DNA of 21,262 nucleotides from assembly GCA_049999805.1 (NCBI GenBank), contig JBNGIO010006284.1, positions 87,172 to 108,433 on the forward strand, written 5' to 3'. Every line of letters starts with the position of its first letter. The stretch's first letter is position 1. The stretch is from Folioceros fuciformis. Lineage: Eukaryota; Anthocerotophyta; Anthocerotopsida; Anthocerotales. Under the pieces are notes generated by a model. The model worked only from the letters and a program-made list of their open reading frames with translations. It was not told the DNA's origin and did no database searches. Position numbers and translations under genes: made by a program. Below, piece by piece: positions 1 through 8,327 of this stretch.

Positions 1-267
1 TGAGTTCCAGGATAGCCCTGGCCTTCAAATCCTTCTTGTTCCATGCCATAATATTTGCAGCCACAGCGTTTGGGCTTGGTTGAGGAGCAGACCATCCACC
101 ACCTCCCACAAGTCCTCGATCATGAGGAGCGTCTTAACCCTATGAGCCCACACATCGTAATTGGAGCCTGAAAAACGGTCCTTGTCTTTAAAATCCAGCC
201 TCATCGATGTCGCCATAGCCATTTGAGTCCTCCGATGATAAGCTGCTGACTTGGCCTGCCCTGGCAA
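1..267 (-). pseudogene. Copia gag N-terminal fragment, frameshifted
   Basis: The minus-strand reading contains DRFSGSNYDVWAHRVKTLL and LWEVVDG, typical of the N-terminus of plant copia gag (UBN2/DUF4219-like), which builds the retroelement particle. The natural start is probably the Met of MATSMRL near 216. The open frame stops at 25-27, but homology continues in another frame as MAWNKKDLKARAILEL up to the window edge. The frame change falls near 60-75, so the copy carries an indel and is a pseudogene. The alternative, a sequencing error near the break, cannot be excluded because only one sequence is available. Confidence 0.75.
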
Positions 268-286
268 TGATATCGCCCGGCCGCCT

Positions 287-754
287 TTAATTCTTCAGTG
301 GAGGTGGCTCGCTTAAGTGGCATTCTGGGCATGACACATCATTTGGCTTGTGTGTAGCTTCACAGTTTGAGTGGCTCTCAACATTGATGGACGATTGTAT
401 CACCAATGCCGTGTTGAGAATAACCTGCAGCCTCACAAACTCTCTCTCCAAGCTGTGCTCCAGAAACGTGATGTAATTGTGCACCCCCTTGATCCATGGA
501 CGCACCTGGTCTAGGGGATCTGAATTCTGTCTAGTGCTTAGGTGTCCCAGTTGTTTACAGCGTGCACAGAAGAATGACTGTGGGTTAGGCTTACGAGGGG
601 GTGCTAGTGTAGGGCGGTGTGATCGAGGCTTCCCCCGACCTGCATGACTAAGTGAGCGCGCAAGAGCCTCTCCTATATCTGATAGGAAATGTGATGTAGG
701 ATCCCCGTCTTGCTCTGTTGCATGGTGCCTCCTACAGTTGCCTCGATGCGGCAT
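287..754 (-). CDS. ORF with zinc-knuckle-like motif inside the copia leader; function unknown
   Basis: This 155-aa open frame lies between the primer-binding site and gag on the element's coding strand. Residues CARCKQLGH resemble the first part of a CCHC zinc knuckle (C-x2-C-x4-H), and a second pair, CPECH, lies near the C-terminus, but the complete CCHC spacing is not seen. The region before the first motif is basic and Ser/Pro/Arg-rich. It may be a remnant of a gag-like ORF from another element, or a chance ORF. The upstream side runs into the 8-bp tandem repeat and the assembly gap, so the true 5' end is unknown. I do not recognise a family. Confidence 0.3.
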   Translation of the reverse strand: MPHRGNCRRHHATEQDGDPTSHFLSDIGEALARSLSHAGRGKPRSHRPTLAPPRKPNPQSFFCARCKQLGHLSTRQNSDPLDQVRPWIKGVHNYITFLEHSLEREFVRLQVILNTALVIQSSINVESHSNCEATHKPNDVSCPECHLSEPPPLKN

Positions 755-777
755 GGTGGCAGAGTTTCATGTGGGCA

Positions 778-839
778 GAATTGTAGAATTGCAGAATTGC
801 AGAATTGCAGAATTGCAGAATTGCAGAATTGCAGAATTG
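778..839. repeat. 8-bp tandem repeat (unit GAATTGCA)
   Basis: Seven complete head-to-tail units plus a partial one, the first carrying one substitution (GAATTGTA). The array runs directly into the run of Ns, so its length is unknown. After the gap the sequence resumes with GTTGCA, which could be the last piece of a unit. The unit is not a multiple of three, and the array gives a repetitive reading in every frame, so ORFs crossing it are not real genes. Confidence 0.95.
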
Positions 840-939
840 NNNNNNNNNNNNNNNNNNNNNNNNNNNNNNNNNNNNNNNNNNNNNNNNNNNNNNNNNNNNN
901 NNNNNNNNNNNNNNNNNNNNNNNNNNNNNNNNNNNNNNN
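840..939. other. Assembly gap of exactly 100 N
   Basis: One hundred consecutive Ns. The round number is the usual placeholder for a scaffold join of unknown size. It sits at the end of the 8-bp tandem array, which probably caused the break in the assembly. Confidence 0.98.
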
Positions 940-1271
940 GTTGCAAAACCCTTGGCGCCGCCGCACTAATTTGCAGACGCCGCCGTTGGATCTGCAGGCG
1001 TGCAACCGGGGCGCGCATGGATCTGGCGACGCGCACACCAGGCGACCATCTGATTGTGTCCACGCACTCAGATTTGTGGGCAATCCAGTGAACATTCACC
1101 CCTTCGTTGCTGGCGCCTCTTTAAAACGGGCTCGCGGCGCCAAAAACGGGCGCACACGTGTGGGTCTGGCGCGCGTGCATGTGTCCGTGCACAACGTGGC
1201 TAGGCAGGTTTGGATCTGGCCATGTTACATCCAGATTTGAGTGTGTGGGTGCACGATCTCGTGAGAGCCTC

Positions 1272-1283
1272 GCTCTGATACCA
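1272..1283 (-). other. Copia primer-binding site (initiator tRNA-Met complement)
   Basis: The minus strand reads TGGTATCAGAGC, the standard plant copia primer-binding site where the 3' end of initiator tRNA-Met primes minus-strand DNA synthesis. It is followed on the element strand by GAGGCTCTCAC and preceded by a T/C-rich LTR end. This fixes the orientation of the element. Confidence 0.88.
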
Positions 1284-1293
1284 AAGAGAAATC

Positions 1294-1474
1294 TTTGAAA
1301 AGAGAGAGAAAAAGCATTTCATTAGAGGCACCTTATGTACACCCGGCAGTTAGGGTTTGAAGTCTTTGGATATATTGTTTGTAGTTATTTACGTATGATT
1401 TTATTTACAGGTCTATTATATATATGTTGCTGCTAGACTAGACTATTTCTATCTGAATCTTTCTAGGGATGCCA
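1294..1474 (-). repeat. Probable 5' LTR 3' portion of the copia element
   Basis: On the minus strand this segment ends in a CT-rich tract followed by TTTTCA, a plausible LTR terminus about 10 bp before the primer site. A TATA-like stretch (CATATATATAATAG) lies upstream, consistent with an LTR promoter. The distal boundary is uncertain, since no terminal inverted TG/CA pair with a target duplication can be proven from one copy. Confidence 0.45.
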
Positions 1475-2945
1475 TACCACGGGATTACACACGGAAGAAG
1501 CATTTATTGGATGGGAGATTGAGACGCACGCGTCCATGTCGGGCGCCATCAATGGCCCGTGGTGTTTTATAATGCCATGGTTTATGGCCAGTCATTAGTG
1601 AAGGATTAAGGAGTATGATTATTAAGGTTTTATAATGTCATCGTTTATGGCCAGTCATTAGTGAAGGATTTCTTCTATTAACTATAGGGGTGAGATTCAT
1701 TTCAACGGTGAGAGCTTTGCTAGTGCCCGTAGAATATTATGAAATTGGAGCAGGTGGCCGCCATGATCATAATGTCTTCAATGCGACTCCCTCATTGTTG
1801 TAAGGCGTGACAACCAGCTCAACTACGACATTCGCCCGCACAAGAAGATTCGCCATCTTCTTCGCATTGATTGTGTCTACCGACCGCGCACGCACATTGC
1901 AGTGGGTTTGACATTTGAATACAGTCATTAGCAGGGTGATGCCATCGGAGGAAAGGCCAGAGCGTAGGCGTCTCCTAGATACAGTGCACGATAATCCAGA
2001 TGCCATCGTCGGGGATTGGAGGACGGAGGATGAGGATGACACCCTCGTCTTCCAGGTCGCTCCTCCATCGGTGCGTGTGCCACCTCCTTCCAGTGGTGGC
2101 CCATCAGAACCCAGCACCGTCTGCAGCACTGTAGATGACCGCTTTGTTGCAGGTTCCCGCAGCCAACCCTGCGGGTCGCCCATGGCCCATTCACCGGTCT
2201 CGGGATGTTGAAACGCCGCGGCCTACAAGATCAGTCCTGTCGTTGCGCCAGCGAGAGACCAGTGCGCCAACTCCGAATCGCCCCATACCACCAGACGCAG
2301 ACATGATGCGGGCCGCCTCACCGAGGCATGGAGACAATTCTGGCAAGATCCAATGTACATGCATTGTGTGTTTCAGGTCAGGGACGGGCATCGCTCTAGC
2401 AGGCCTGTCTACCATATTGGATAGGGGAAACCAACGTCCGGCCTCCACGAAACAGTCGTATCAGCTCGGCCAACCTACAGCATGCTTCTATGGTGTCCAT
2501 GCGATTGCAGCGTAATGGTTCGTGTGGTCCTCGCAGGCACGGTTCTTTGACTTGTGTATTTGGTGCTTGCATATGGTGTGCAGGTGTCCAGGCCCATGAC
2601 AATTGCAACGCTTGGTCATGCTCTGGGAAGCCAGAAGTATGGTGTGCACCGGGCCTGGCAAGATCCACCTGGCTCATCATTCCTGCAAAAGGCATTCAAG
2701 GCTGACATGAAGGCTTGTTTCCCCGAGCTATGACCGTTCTGGGTTGCTGAGAACGGCTGCATGGGCTTCCGCTGCCCGCCAGGCAGCTGCAATCAAGGAA
2801 GGCGTGGCTCTCATCACTGGAGCTGACCCTGTGTTTTTCCGGCATTTCGCACGGCTGCAGCCAGGCCCTCATTTTGGCTTCGATGTCGCAGTGCTGCGTG
2901 AACGACTAACAGAAGACCTTTTGTTTCGCAGCTCCTCTGTAGTAG
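1475..2945. other. Gene-poor stretch with decayed coding-like remnants
   Basis: No intact gene is seen in this 1.47-kb stretch. It contains the 44-bp direct repeat pair (separate entry). At 1729-1803 a plus-strand frame reads coherently (GAGGRHDHNVFNATPS) to a stop, and at 1791-1931 an overlapping frame continues in similar style (VRRDNQLNYDIRPHKKIRHL), as if one protein had been broken by an indel near 1795. Open frames between 1915 and 2700 are Pro/Ser/Arg-rich and unrecognised. This is probably decayed transposon or gene debris. Confidence 0.4.
1564..1670. repeat. Imperfect direct repeat, 2 x 44 bp
   Basis: Positions 1564-1607 and 1627-1670 match at 42 of 44 bases, with a start-to-start offset of 63 bp. 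The shared sequence begins GTTTTATAATG and ends TAGTGAAGGATT. It could be a local tandem duplication (a 63-bp unit whose spacer has diverged) or a transposon edge. No function is evident. Confidence 0.9.
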
Positions 2946-3212
2946 CAGGATATTCAAAGAAGTTCTTCGTCTTGACAGCCTGATGTAAGAAGAAGACATG
3001 ACTGCACCCAATTCTGTAACATTTCTCTCTCCTACAGGCATGGGCGACTGTGGGTACCACGGCTTTGGAGAAAGGCAAGGCTTAGCAGTTTCATGCACAC
3101 ATTAGAGACAAAGGGGATGAAGCTGATGTGTTCGTAGCCAACAATTGGGTGAACATGTATGCAAAGTGTATCAGCTTAGAAGATGCAGAAACCATCTTCG
3201 ATGGGTTATATT
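2946..3212 (+). pseudogene. PPR gene fragment (broken relative of the gene at 11614-14142)
   Basis: The stretch aligns collinearly with the intact PPR gene at roughly 12871-13142, at about 85-90% identity by eye. It carries the same blocks, such as CTGCACCCAATTC, GGCTTTGGAGAAA and CATGCACACATTAGAGAC, and recoverable peptides including MYAKC. It is broken by a deletion of about 16 bases near 2964, a 2-base deletion near 3031, a 6-base insertion holding an in-frame TAG near 3085, and a damaged YAKCG motif. Similarity fades before 2946 and after 3212, so only about one PLS repeat is present. There are no introns to decide between DNA duplication and retrocopy. It lies about 10 kb from the intact gene, on the same strand. 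Confidence 0.85.
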
Positions 3213-3281
3213 TGAATAGACATCACACGCATTGCTAAACGCTGATGGCCGAATTTCAAACAAGGAAGGGGATTCCAACCG

Positions 3282-3638
3282 GTGCTTCTAAGCCGGAAGA
3301 CAGAAGGCGGCAAAGCATGCCATACGCTTACTTCAATGCGTATCCTACTGTCACTTCAATTCATTCGCAGACCGGAGAGCATTTGGAGTGCTGGTAAGCT
3401 GAAGTGGATGGCGCCTGGAGGAAATACATTGGATCGAAGACTTGATGTGGATGGTTTGATATCGTATCTCAAAATTCTTGAAGACCACATGAATGCGAAG
3501 GAAGAAGACTGGTCGGAGAATTTCGGGAAGCCTTACACATCACTGATATCCATCGCAGTAACGGTAGCAAAATTGGCGCGCGCAGGCAGAAAGGCTGGCA
3601 GAGCAGATGTGAGTGGAACCGTGAGGACAATTTTGTGA
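3282..3638 (+). CDS. Unrecognised coding-like ORF, possibly part of a decayed gene
   Basis: A 118-aa open frame whose second half looks protein-like: LISYLKILEDHMNAKEEDW followed by SLISIAVTVAKLARAGRK, consistent with amphipathic helices. The first 35 residues are less convincing, and the start Met is unsupported. A good donor (GAT then GTGAGT at 3609) and an acceptor (CTTGCAG ending at 3693) would define an 85-base intron, the usual size here, but the joined frame then meets a stop. I do not recognise the protein. It may belong with the ORF at 3745-4224. Confidence 0.3.
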   Translation: MLLSRKTEGGKACHTLTSMRILLSLQFIRRPESIWSAGKLKWMAPGGNTLDRRLDVDGLISYLKILEDHMNAKEEDWSENFGKPYTSLISIAVTVAKLARAGRKAGRADVSGTVRTIL

Positions 3639-3744
3639 CCCAGCTCAGAGCATCAGGATCAGTAGGCTCTAGCCTGTCTGTACGCACTTGCAGGCGTCAT
3701 TTGCATGCCCGTCGGGGACGAAAGTCTCTCACTCCCCATGACCT

Positions 3745-4224
3745 TTGATTTCCTTTGCGAGCCTGTGGACTAAATCGAGATCCGCTCCGGATCCAATTCG
3801 GTTTGCTCATTGGAAGGTTGGCGAGGCGGACTCCGAGTCGAAGTCGAAGCCGAAGTCGAGGCGGAAGCGGAAGCCAGGGATTTTCGCGAACCTCCTCAAA
3901 GGGAACGACTATGTGACGGCCTACAGTCGTCAGGTGGTGAATATACGTAATGCTGTCAAGTTATGTCGAACCTCAGCTGAAGCTGTGGGAGCTTGTAGAA
4001 CTTCGCCAGTGCCACCGGAAGAAGAAAGTGCTCTCCTAGAAGCTCTGAACTTCTATCTAAGTTTCCTACAATATATTCACCTTAAATACGTGAAGCTGGA
4101 AGAATCAAGAAACGATCTCGTTCAAAGACATTCTCAAGTCGGTGCAGAACGTCCTTCTCACAATGCTTTAGCGGAAACAGGATCCTGTACTGTAAAAGGA
4201 TGTGGTGCCCGACGAGGAGGGTAG
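3745..4224 (+). pseudogene. Unrecognised coding-like ORF with apparent frameshift
   Basis: A 159-aa frame with a very basic segment (KSKPKSRRKRKPG), then a helical part (DYVTAYSRQVVNIRNAVKLC and LLEALNFYLSFLQYIHLKYV). From about 4121 a neighbouring frame continues the helical style (FKDILKSVQNVLLTML) before a stop, while the original frame turns into low-quality peptide. This suggests a one-base insertion near 4119 and decay. The family is not recognised. A nuclear gene fragment is more likely than chance, but this is inference from composition only. Confidence 0.3.
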
Positions 4225-6763
4225 GACAGGGGGACAGAAATCTTTATTTGCAACTGGCACGCCGTCTTCAAGCAATGGCTAGTCATTTAAGCAGTGGGAT
4301 GGGATCAATTTTTAAACAACAGCAAGATTAAGAGGGAAAGCTTTAGATGTCCAGGCTCTATAGAACTAAGATGCTGAGAATGAAGAACGACTTTGCATGT
4401 TGACGGGTAATATATTAATAAATTATTAATCTAAATCATAATAATTTATAAGATAAATAATAAGATAAAACCCTAAGCGAAACCCCTTGGTCGTCAAGGA
4501 GAGCAACATAAGACGAGTTCATAAAAAATCCCACCTACACAATTCTAAATGACCCACTGCCAAAAACAAAAACAATTTTTTACATTCTACGTTTGAACAT
4601 GTCTCCCTCTAAGGCTTTCCAAAATTTGCACATATGCCATAGCATCTCTACACCAACTGATTAGCTGTCTAGGATACAGCTTCCATACTTAAGTATGAAT
4701 GCTTGACTAATGTTACATATTGCTGCATGCTAGCCCTCAACTTCTCTAATCCTTCATGAATGGTTTCCAAAATACACACTATGCTTTGCACACCATGCAA
4801 CACATTTGTCAACTTGTCGATCATATCAATAGCTACTATAGAATGGTGGCTTTGATCATTTTAGGGGACTGGACCGTTTTACGGTTCATTTAGGGCCATT
4901 TTTGTAGACCCGTGTGTGTCAAACCTGGGTTTCATGAACCCAGCCTTTGCAGCCTCTAGTAGTTTTGGTGCTGTTGTTGCTGGTGATGGGAGGGAAGTTT
5001 TAACACAAAAAGCAAGTACTTGTTTGGGTGGCCCGAAGGTTTAAGCTTATAGTGTCTATAGATGCATATAGAATGAGAGATCTTGGACTGCATATTCACG
5101 TTAGGTTTTTTTTTTATATGTTGTTGGCTTGTGTGTCACTCACAGTTGGGCGGGAAACACTGCTCTCCATTCAGCTTCACAAGTTTGCAACACGAGGCAT
5201 CCTCCTTCAAGGCTCCTATTTGTAGGGATGAGTGGGGAGGTGGGTGGTGGATTCCTTATTATTGAGTGCTTGTGGTGTGAGTCCTTGTGGTGTTCTAGCA
5301 CTCGACATCCTGGTCCTTGGTCCCGTTTCCAAGTTGGGTGGTGGCTTCGATTTTTTAAGAAGCTTGGCGCTTGAGTTCCTTATTTGGTGCACAATGAAAA
5401 CATGGGTTTCAAGCAGCAAGGCATTGATACCTTGACACAACATGAATGGAAAAACATAGATGATTTGGTTTACCTTGTGTATGGCAAGCGCCCAAGCTTT
5501 TGCAATTCTCAACAAGTGCCAAGGTTGATGGCACTTGGTATTTTTGTGGAAAAAAATTGTTCAAGTGTGTGAGCTGGACTAGCTTTGTAATCAAGATCAA
5601 GATGAAGAAGGAGGCTAAGGAAGTTGGGAAGACCAAGCCAGTAGTAGTTATGGATGATGCAGAACAAGAGGTGTAGATCGATTACGATAACAATTTCAAT
5701 GACCAGGTACTTGAGGCTGGGCTGCCTTCTAGGAAGAAACCCTCAACGAGCTCTTGTCTTGTCATACAATCATAGAGTCGAAAGAGACTAAGTTCTCTGG
5801 CTTCTTGCAAAATTGGTGATGGTGGGGCTATATATGTTGGGCATGAGGATGGCATCAAGGAGGTTGCAAACTTTGCTGAAGTCGAGTCCACATCAAAGAC
5901 CGGGGTCCAGGGAGATTGCCCAGCACCAATGAGTACAAGTGGAGTGAAGAGTAAGCTTTCTTCATATGCCTTGCGGTTTAGAAGTGGTGTCATTTGCAGA
6001 GCTTTTGTGATTTTTAACGTACTTAAAGGGCGTTGCTTGGCCAGGTTGGCTTCAGCTAGTGGGCTATTACAGATGCGTTCAAAAATCGTTTTTACCCCGT
6101 TAATCTAGGGTTGTATCCCTTGTTTTTGCTGCTACTACACAAGTGTGGTGAGTAAGAATCACCAGGTCAGTTGTCTAGGGGCTGGATTCTACAGGGTTGC
6201 ACTAGGATACAAGAGTTGAATGAACTAGGGCTGGCTACTTGAGTTGCTGGCCAAGTAGGGTTTAGTTACTATCAACTTTCCCTTCCATTTGTCATGATAC
6301 AGTGGGTGCTTGCAAGTTGCCCATGTAGGATTTTATTGTTGTCGACATATCGTTGAACTTGGCCTAACAACTGAACACCTTGTAGGCCATCCTTAGCACA
6401 CACTCTATGTCATAACTAAAGTGAAGGGTGAGCTCGCCTTGCTCCTTGCCAAAGCTACGGAGGAAGAGGAGAAGGAAGCTTTAATAGGCCAGACATTTGA
6501 GGAGCAAAACAAGCTTACAGCAGCACGGTTGGCCGTGTTCAATTTTGTGATTACTAGAGTGGTAGGAGAGCAGCACATGACCCTTAGGTTTGTATACGTC
6601 GTGTGTTGATCACAGCAAAACATAGTTGTAGAAGGTGGTAGAAAGTCTTGACACACCTTACGACACAATGGTTTGATGTAGGTTGAAGACGTTGTTGTGG
6701 CTCGGATACAATAACAAGTACAACGTGTAGCCAACATATAGCAGACCATTTCATGGTTTTCTA
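4225..6763. other. 2.5-kb stretch without a recognisable gene
   Basis: Moderately AT-rich. An A/T-rich patch lies at about 4407-4467, and a short perfect hairpin (7-bp arms, 5-base loop) at 4925-4943. Several short open frames exist (5384-5572, 6421-6609 and others). The one at 6421 reads KGELALLLAKATEEEEKEAL, but none has a domain I can name or a convincing exon structure. I see no LTR, terminal inverted repeat or RNA gene. This is likely old transposon or intergenic sequence. Confidence 0.5.
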
Positions 6764-7183
6764 TATGGTGTATCCTCTTCCTCCTCCTCTTGCGAGGGTG
6801 TAGCTTGTCATTTGTAGTGTAGCATGTTTTACTCTCCTCTCCCAAGGATGCAACTCATGGTCTACAATGTAGTATGCCATCTTTCTTGTCTCACGAGGAT
6901 GCAACTCATTATCCACAATGTGGCATATTGTGGTGTGTCTTCCTCTCCTCTTCTGAGAGTGTAGCTCGTCATCTACGCTATTATGTGTTCTTATCCTTTT
7001 TTCTCAAGAATACAACTCGTTGTCCATATTGTGGTGTGTTCTCTTCCTCATCTTAGAAGAATGTGGTCCATTTTCTATATAATGGTTTGCCATTCTCTTT
7101 GCCTCATGAGGTTGCAACTCGTCACCCCTATACTATGACATGCAACTCGTAATCGTGTTGTGGTGTCTTCTTCCTCCTCTCCT

Positions 7184-7259
7184 GAGAATGCAACGTTATC
7201 ATCCACGTTGTGCTGCGTCATGAGAATGCAACGTTATCATCCACATTGTGCTGCGTCAT
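7184..7259. repeat. Recent 38-bp tandem duplication inside the minisatellite
   Basis: Two adjacent 38-bp copies starting GAGAATGCAACG and ending CTGCGTCAT differ at a single base. This is far closer than the other units are to each other, so it is a recent event. The unit is a truncated version of the 51-bp consensus that lacks the CT-rich tail. Confidence 0.9.
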
Positions 7260-7284
7260 TCTCTTCCTCTCATGGGGTTGTTGC

Positions 7285-7346
7285 TCAAAGTCGATGTTAT
7301 AACATGTCCTCGTCATTCAAAGTCGATGTTATAACATGTCCTTGTC
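7285..7346. repeat. Recent 30-bp direct repeat inside the minisatellite (32-bp offset)
   Basis: Two copies starting TCAAAGTCGATG, 29 of 30 bases identical, separated by 2 bp. The repeated sequence is itself a diverged minisatellite unit. Confidence 0.9.
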
Positions 7347-7755
7347 GTTGGCCTTGCAACGTATCCTCATTGTCTATGTTGTGCTATGTCATCGGTCTCC
7401 TCGTCTCTCAAGAACGCAACTCGTCTTCTATACTTGGGTGTGTGCTCCTCCTCCTCTCCCAAGGATATAGCTTGTCATCTACATGTTGCGGTGTGTCCTC
7501 TCCTTCCGAGGATGCAACTCATCATTCGTGCTAGGGTATGTTCTCCTACTCCTCTTTTAAGAAAACAGCTTGTTGCCTACGTGTTATCGTGTGCCCTTCA
7601 TTTTCGAGGATGTAGCTCATTGTCCGCATTGTAGCACCTTTGTCCTTCTATTCCAAGGATGCAATGTATCGTTCGCATTGTGGTGTGTCCTCCTCCTCGT
7701 GCCTGAGGATGTAGCATGTCGTATATGTTGTGGTGTGTCCTCCTCCTCTTGTCCA

Positions 7756-8127
7756 AAGCGAAGATGGTATATGCAAGAAGCAGCTAAGTGTCTTATGTAC
7801 AAATTGTTTAAGTACTAGTTTGATTTCCTTGTTAGTGAACTCCAGTAGAATAATTTTGTCGGCTAAAGAAAAATAACAAATTCTTCTATGCGGCGGGAAA
7901 ATGGTTTTCTCACGTAATATGTTCTCGTACAATATATGACGAGGGGGGTATTTAGGTGCCGACTACGTACTTGTCTTTGTTTGCGGGTAATCTTGTTCCT
8001 TCAAAAAGTGCTGAGAAACCTGTCGTATCAAGATGGCTTGTTAGAGCACACAGAGAAATCCTCCGTTTGCGAATTTAGTAGGAAGGCAGAAACTTCTAAT
8101 ATCGAGGAATTGTACAGCTGCAGGTGA
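7756..8127. other. Intergenic stretch upstream of PPR gene 1
   Basis: About 370 bp between the minisatellite and the first candidate ATG of the PPR gene. It probably contains the promoter and 5' leader of that gene. No clear TATA box or other named element is seen. Confidence 0.4.
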
Positions 8128-8264
8128 ATGGAAGTGGCGGCAAGGGCAGGTGGAGCAAGAGCATTTTGGGTTTTGGGATACGGCACTGCCTCAAGAAGGG
8201 CAGTCCAGGGAAACACTGTCCGGAATTTTGCTCGCCCGATGACTGCCAGACGCCAGGCAATAAG
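8128..8264 (+). CDS. Putative first exon of PPR gene 1 encoding an organelle presequence
   Basis: An ATG at 8128 opens a frame of 45 codons plus two bases that is Arg/Ala-rich and has a single acidic residue at position 2 (MEVAARAGGARAFW). This is typical of a mitochondrial or dual-targeting presequence. A GT donor at 8265 (AATAAG then GTCCGG) and an AG acceptor ending at 8350 (CATATCCAG, with CTGAC upstream as a possible branch site) remove 86 bases. They join this frame to the PPR frame through a split AGG codon, entering the PPR frame at VPGSK. The intron size matches the introns of the neighbouring CDC48B gene. A TGA precedes the ATG in frame. The exon is inferred, with no transcript evidence. 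Confidence 0.5.
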
Positions 8265-8327
8265 GTCCGGACGCCGACTGCAAGCTTTTCAATGTCTGCT
8301 TGCACAACATGCTGGCTGTGACGCGAT

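Larger units (their letters stand above)
1..1474 (-). mobile_element. Partial, decayed Ty1/copia LTR retrotransposon (5' end, minus strand)
   Basis: Three signals lie in the order expected for a copia element read on the minus strand: an LTR-like end at about 1294 and above, a tRNA-Met-type primer-binding site at 1272-1283, and a gag N-terminus at 267 and below. The pol part would lie left of the window. The element is not intact: gag is frameshifted, and the roughly 1-kb stretch between primer site and gag holds an 8-bp tandem repeat and an assembly gap. The outer LTR edge is not resolved; 1474 is a guess at a terminal CA on the plus strand. No second LTR or target-site duplication is visible. 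Seen: the three signals and their order. Inference: that they belong to one insertion. Confidence 0.7.
6764..7755. repeat. Degenerate minisatellite, ~20 units, consensus near 51 bp
   Basis: Units begin near GAGGATGCAACTCGTC, continue CATCCACATTGTGGTGTG and end in a CT-rich tail (TCCTCCTCCTCTCC). Most are 47-51 bp, some shorter or longer. The idealised unit is 51 bp, exactly 17 codons, and the plus strand would read EDATRHPHCGVSSSSSP. Actual units have diverged and contain indels, so no long frame survives. Two recent sub-duplications stand out: 7184-7221 with 7222-7259 (37 of 38 identical), and 7285-7314 with 7317-7346 (29 of 30 identical). The array ends about 370 bp before the first possible exon of PPR gene 1. 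Confidence 0.85.

Noticed and set aside
710-1240. Plus-strand open frames across the 8-bp repeat and N gap
   Set aside because: They depend on translating Ns and a low-complexity array, and no homology is visible on either side.
4407-4467. AT-rich patch as a MITE or replication origin
   Set aside because: Only loose AT-rich inverted similarity is present. No terminal repeats or target duplication were found.
6764-7755. Tandem array as a CRISPR array
   Set aside because: The units are contiguous and degenerate, without conserved repeats separated by unique spacers, and the genome is eukaryotic.
6405-7932. Short open frames within and beside the minisatellite on both strands
   Set aside because: They arise from the repeat period being near a multiple of three. 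None spans more than a few units and all break at indels.
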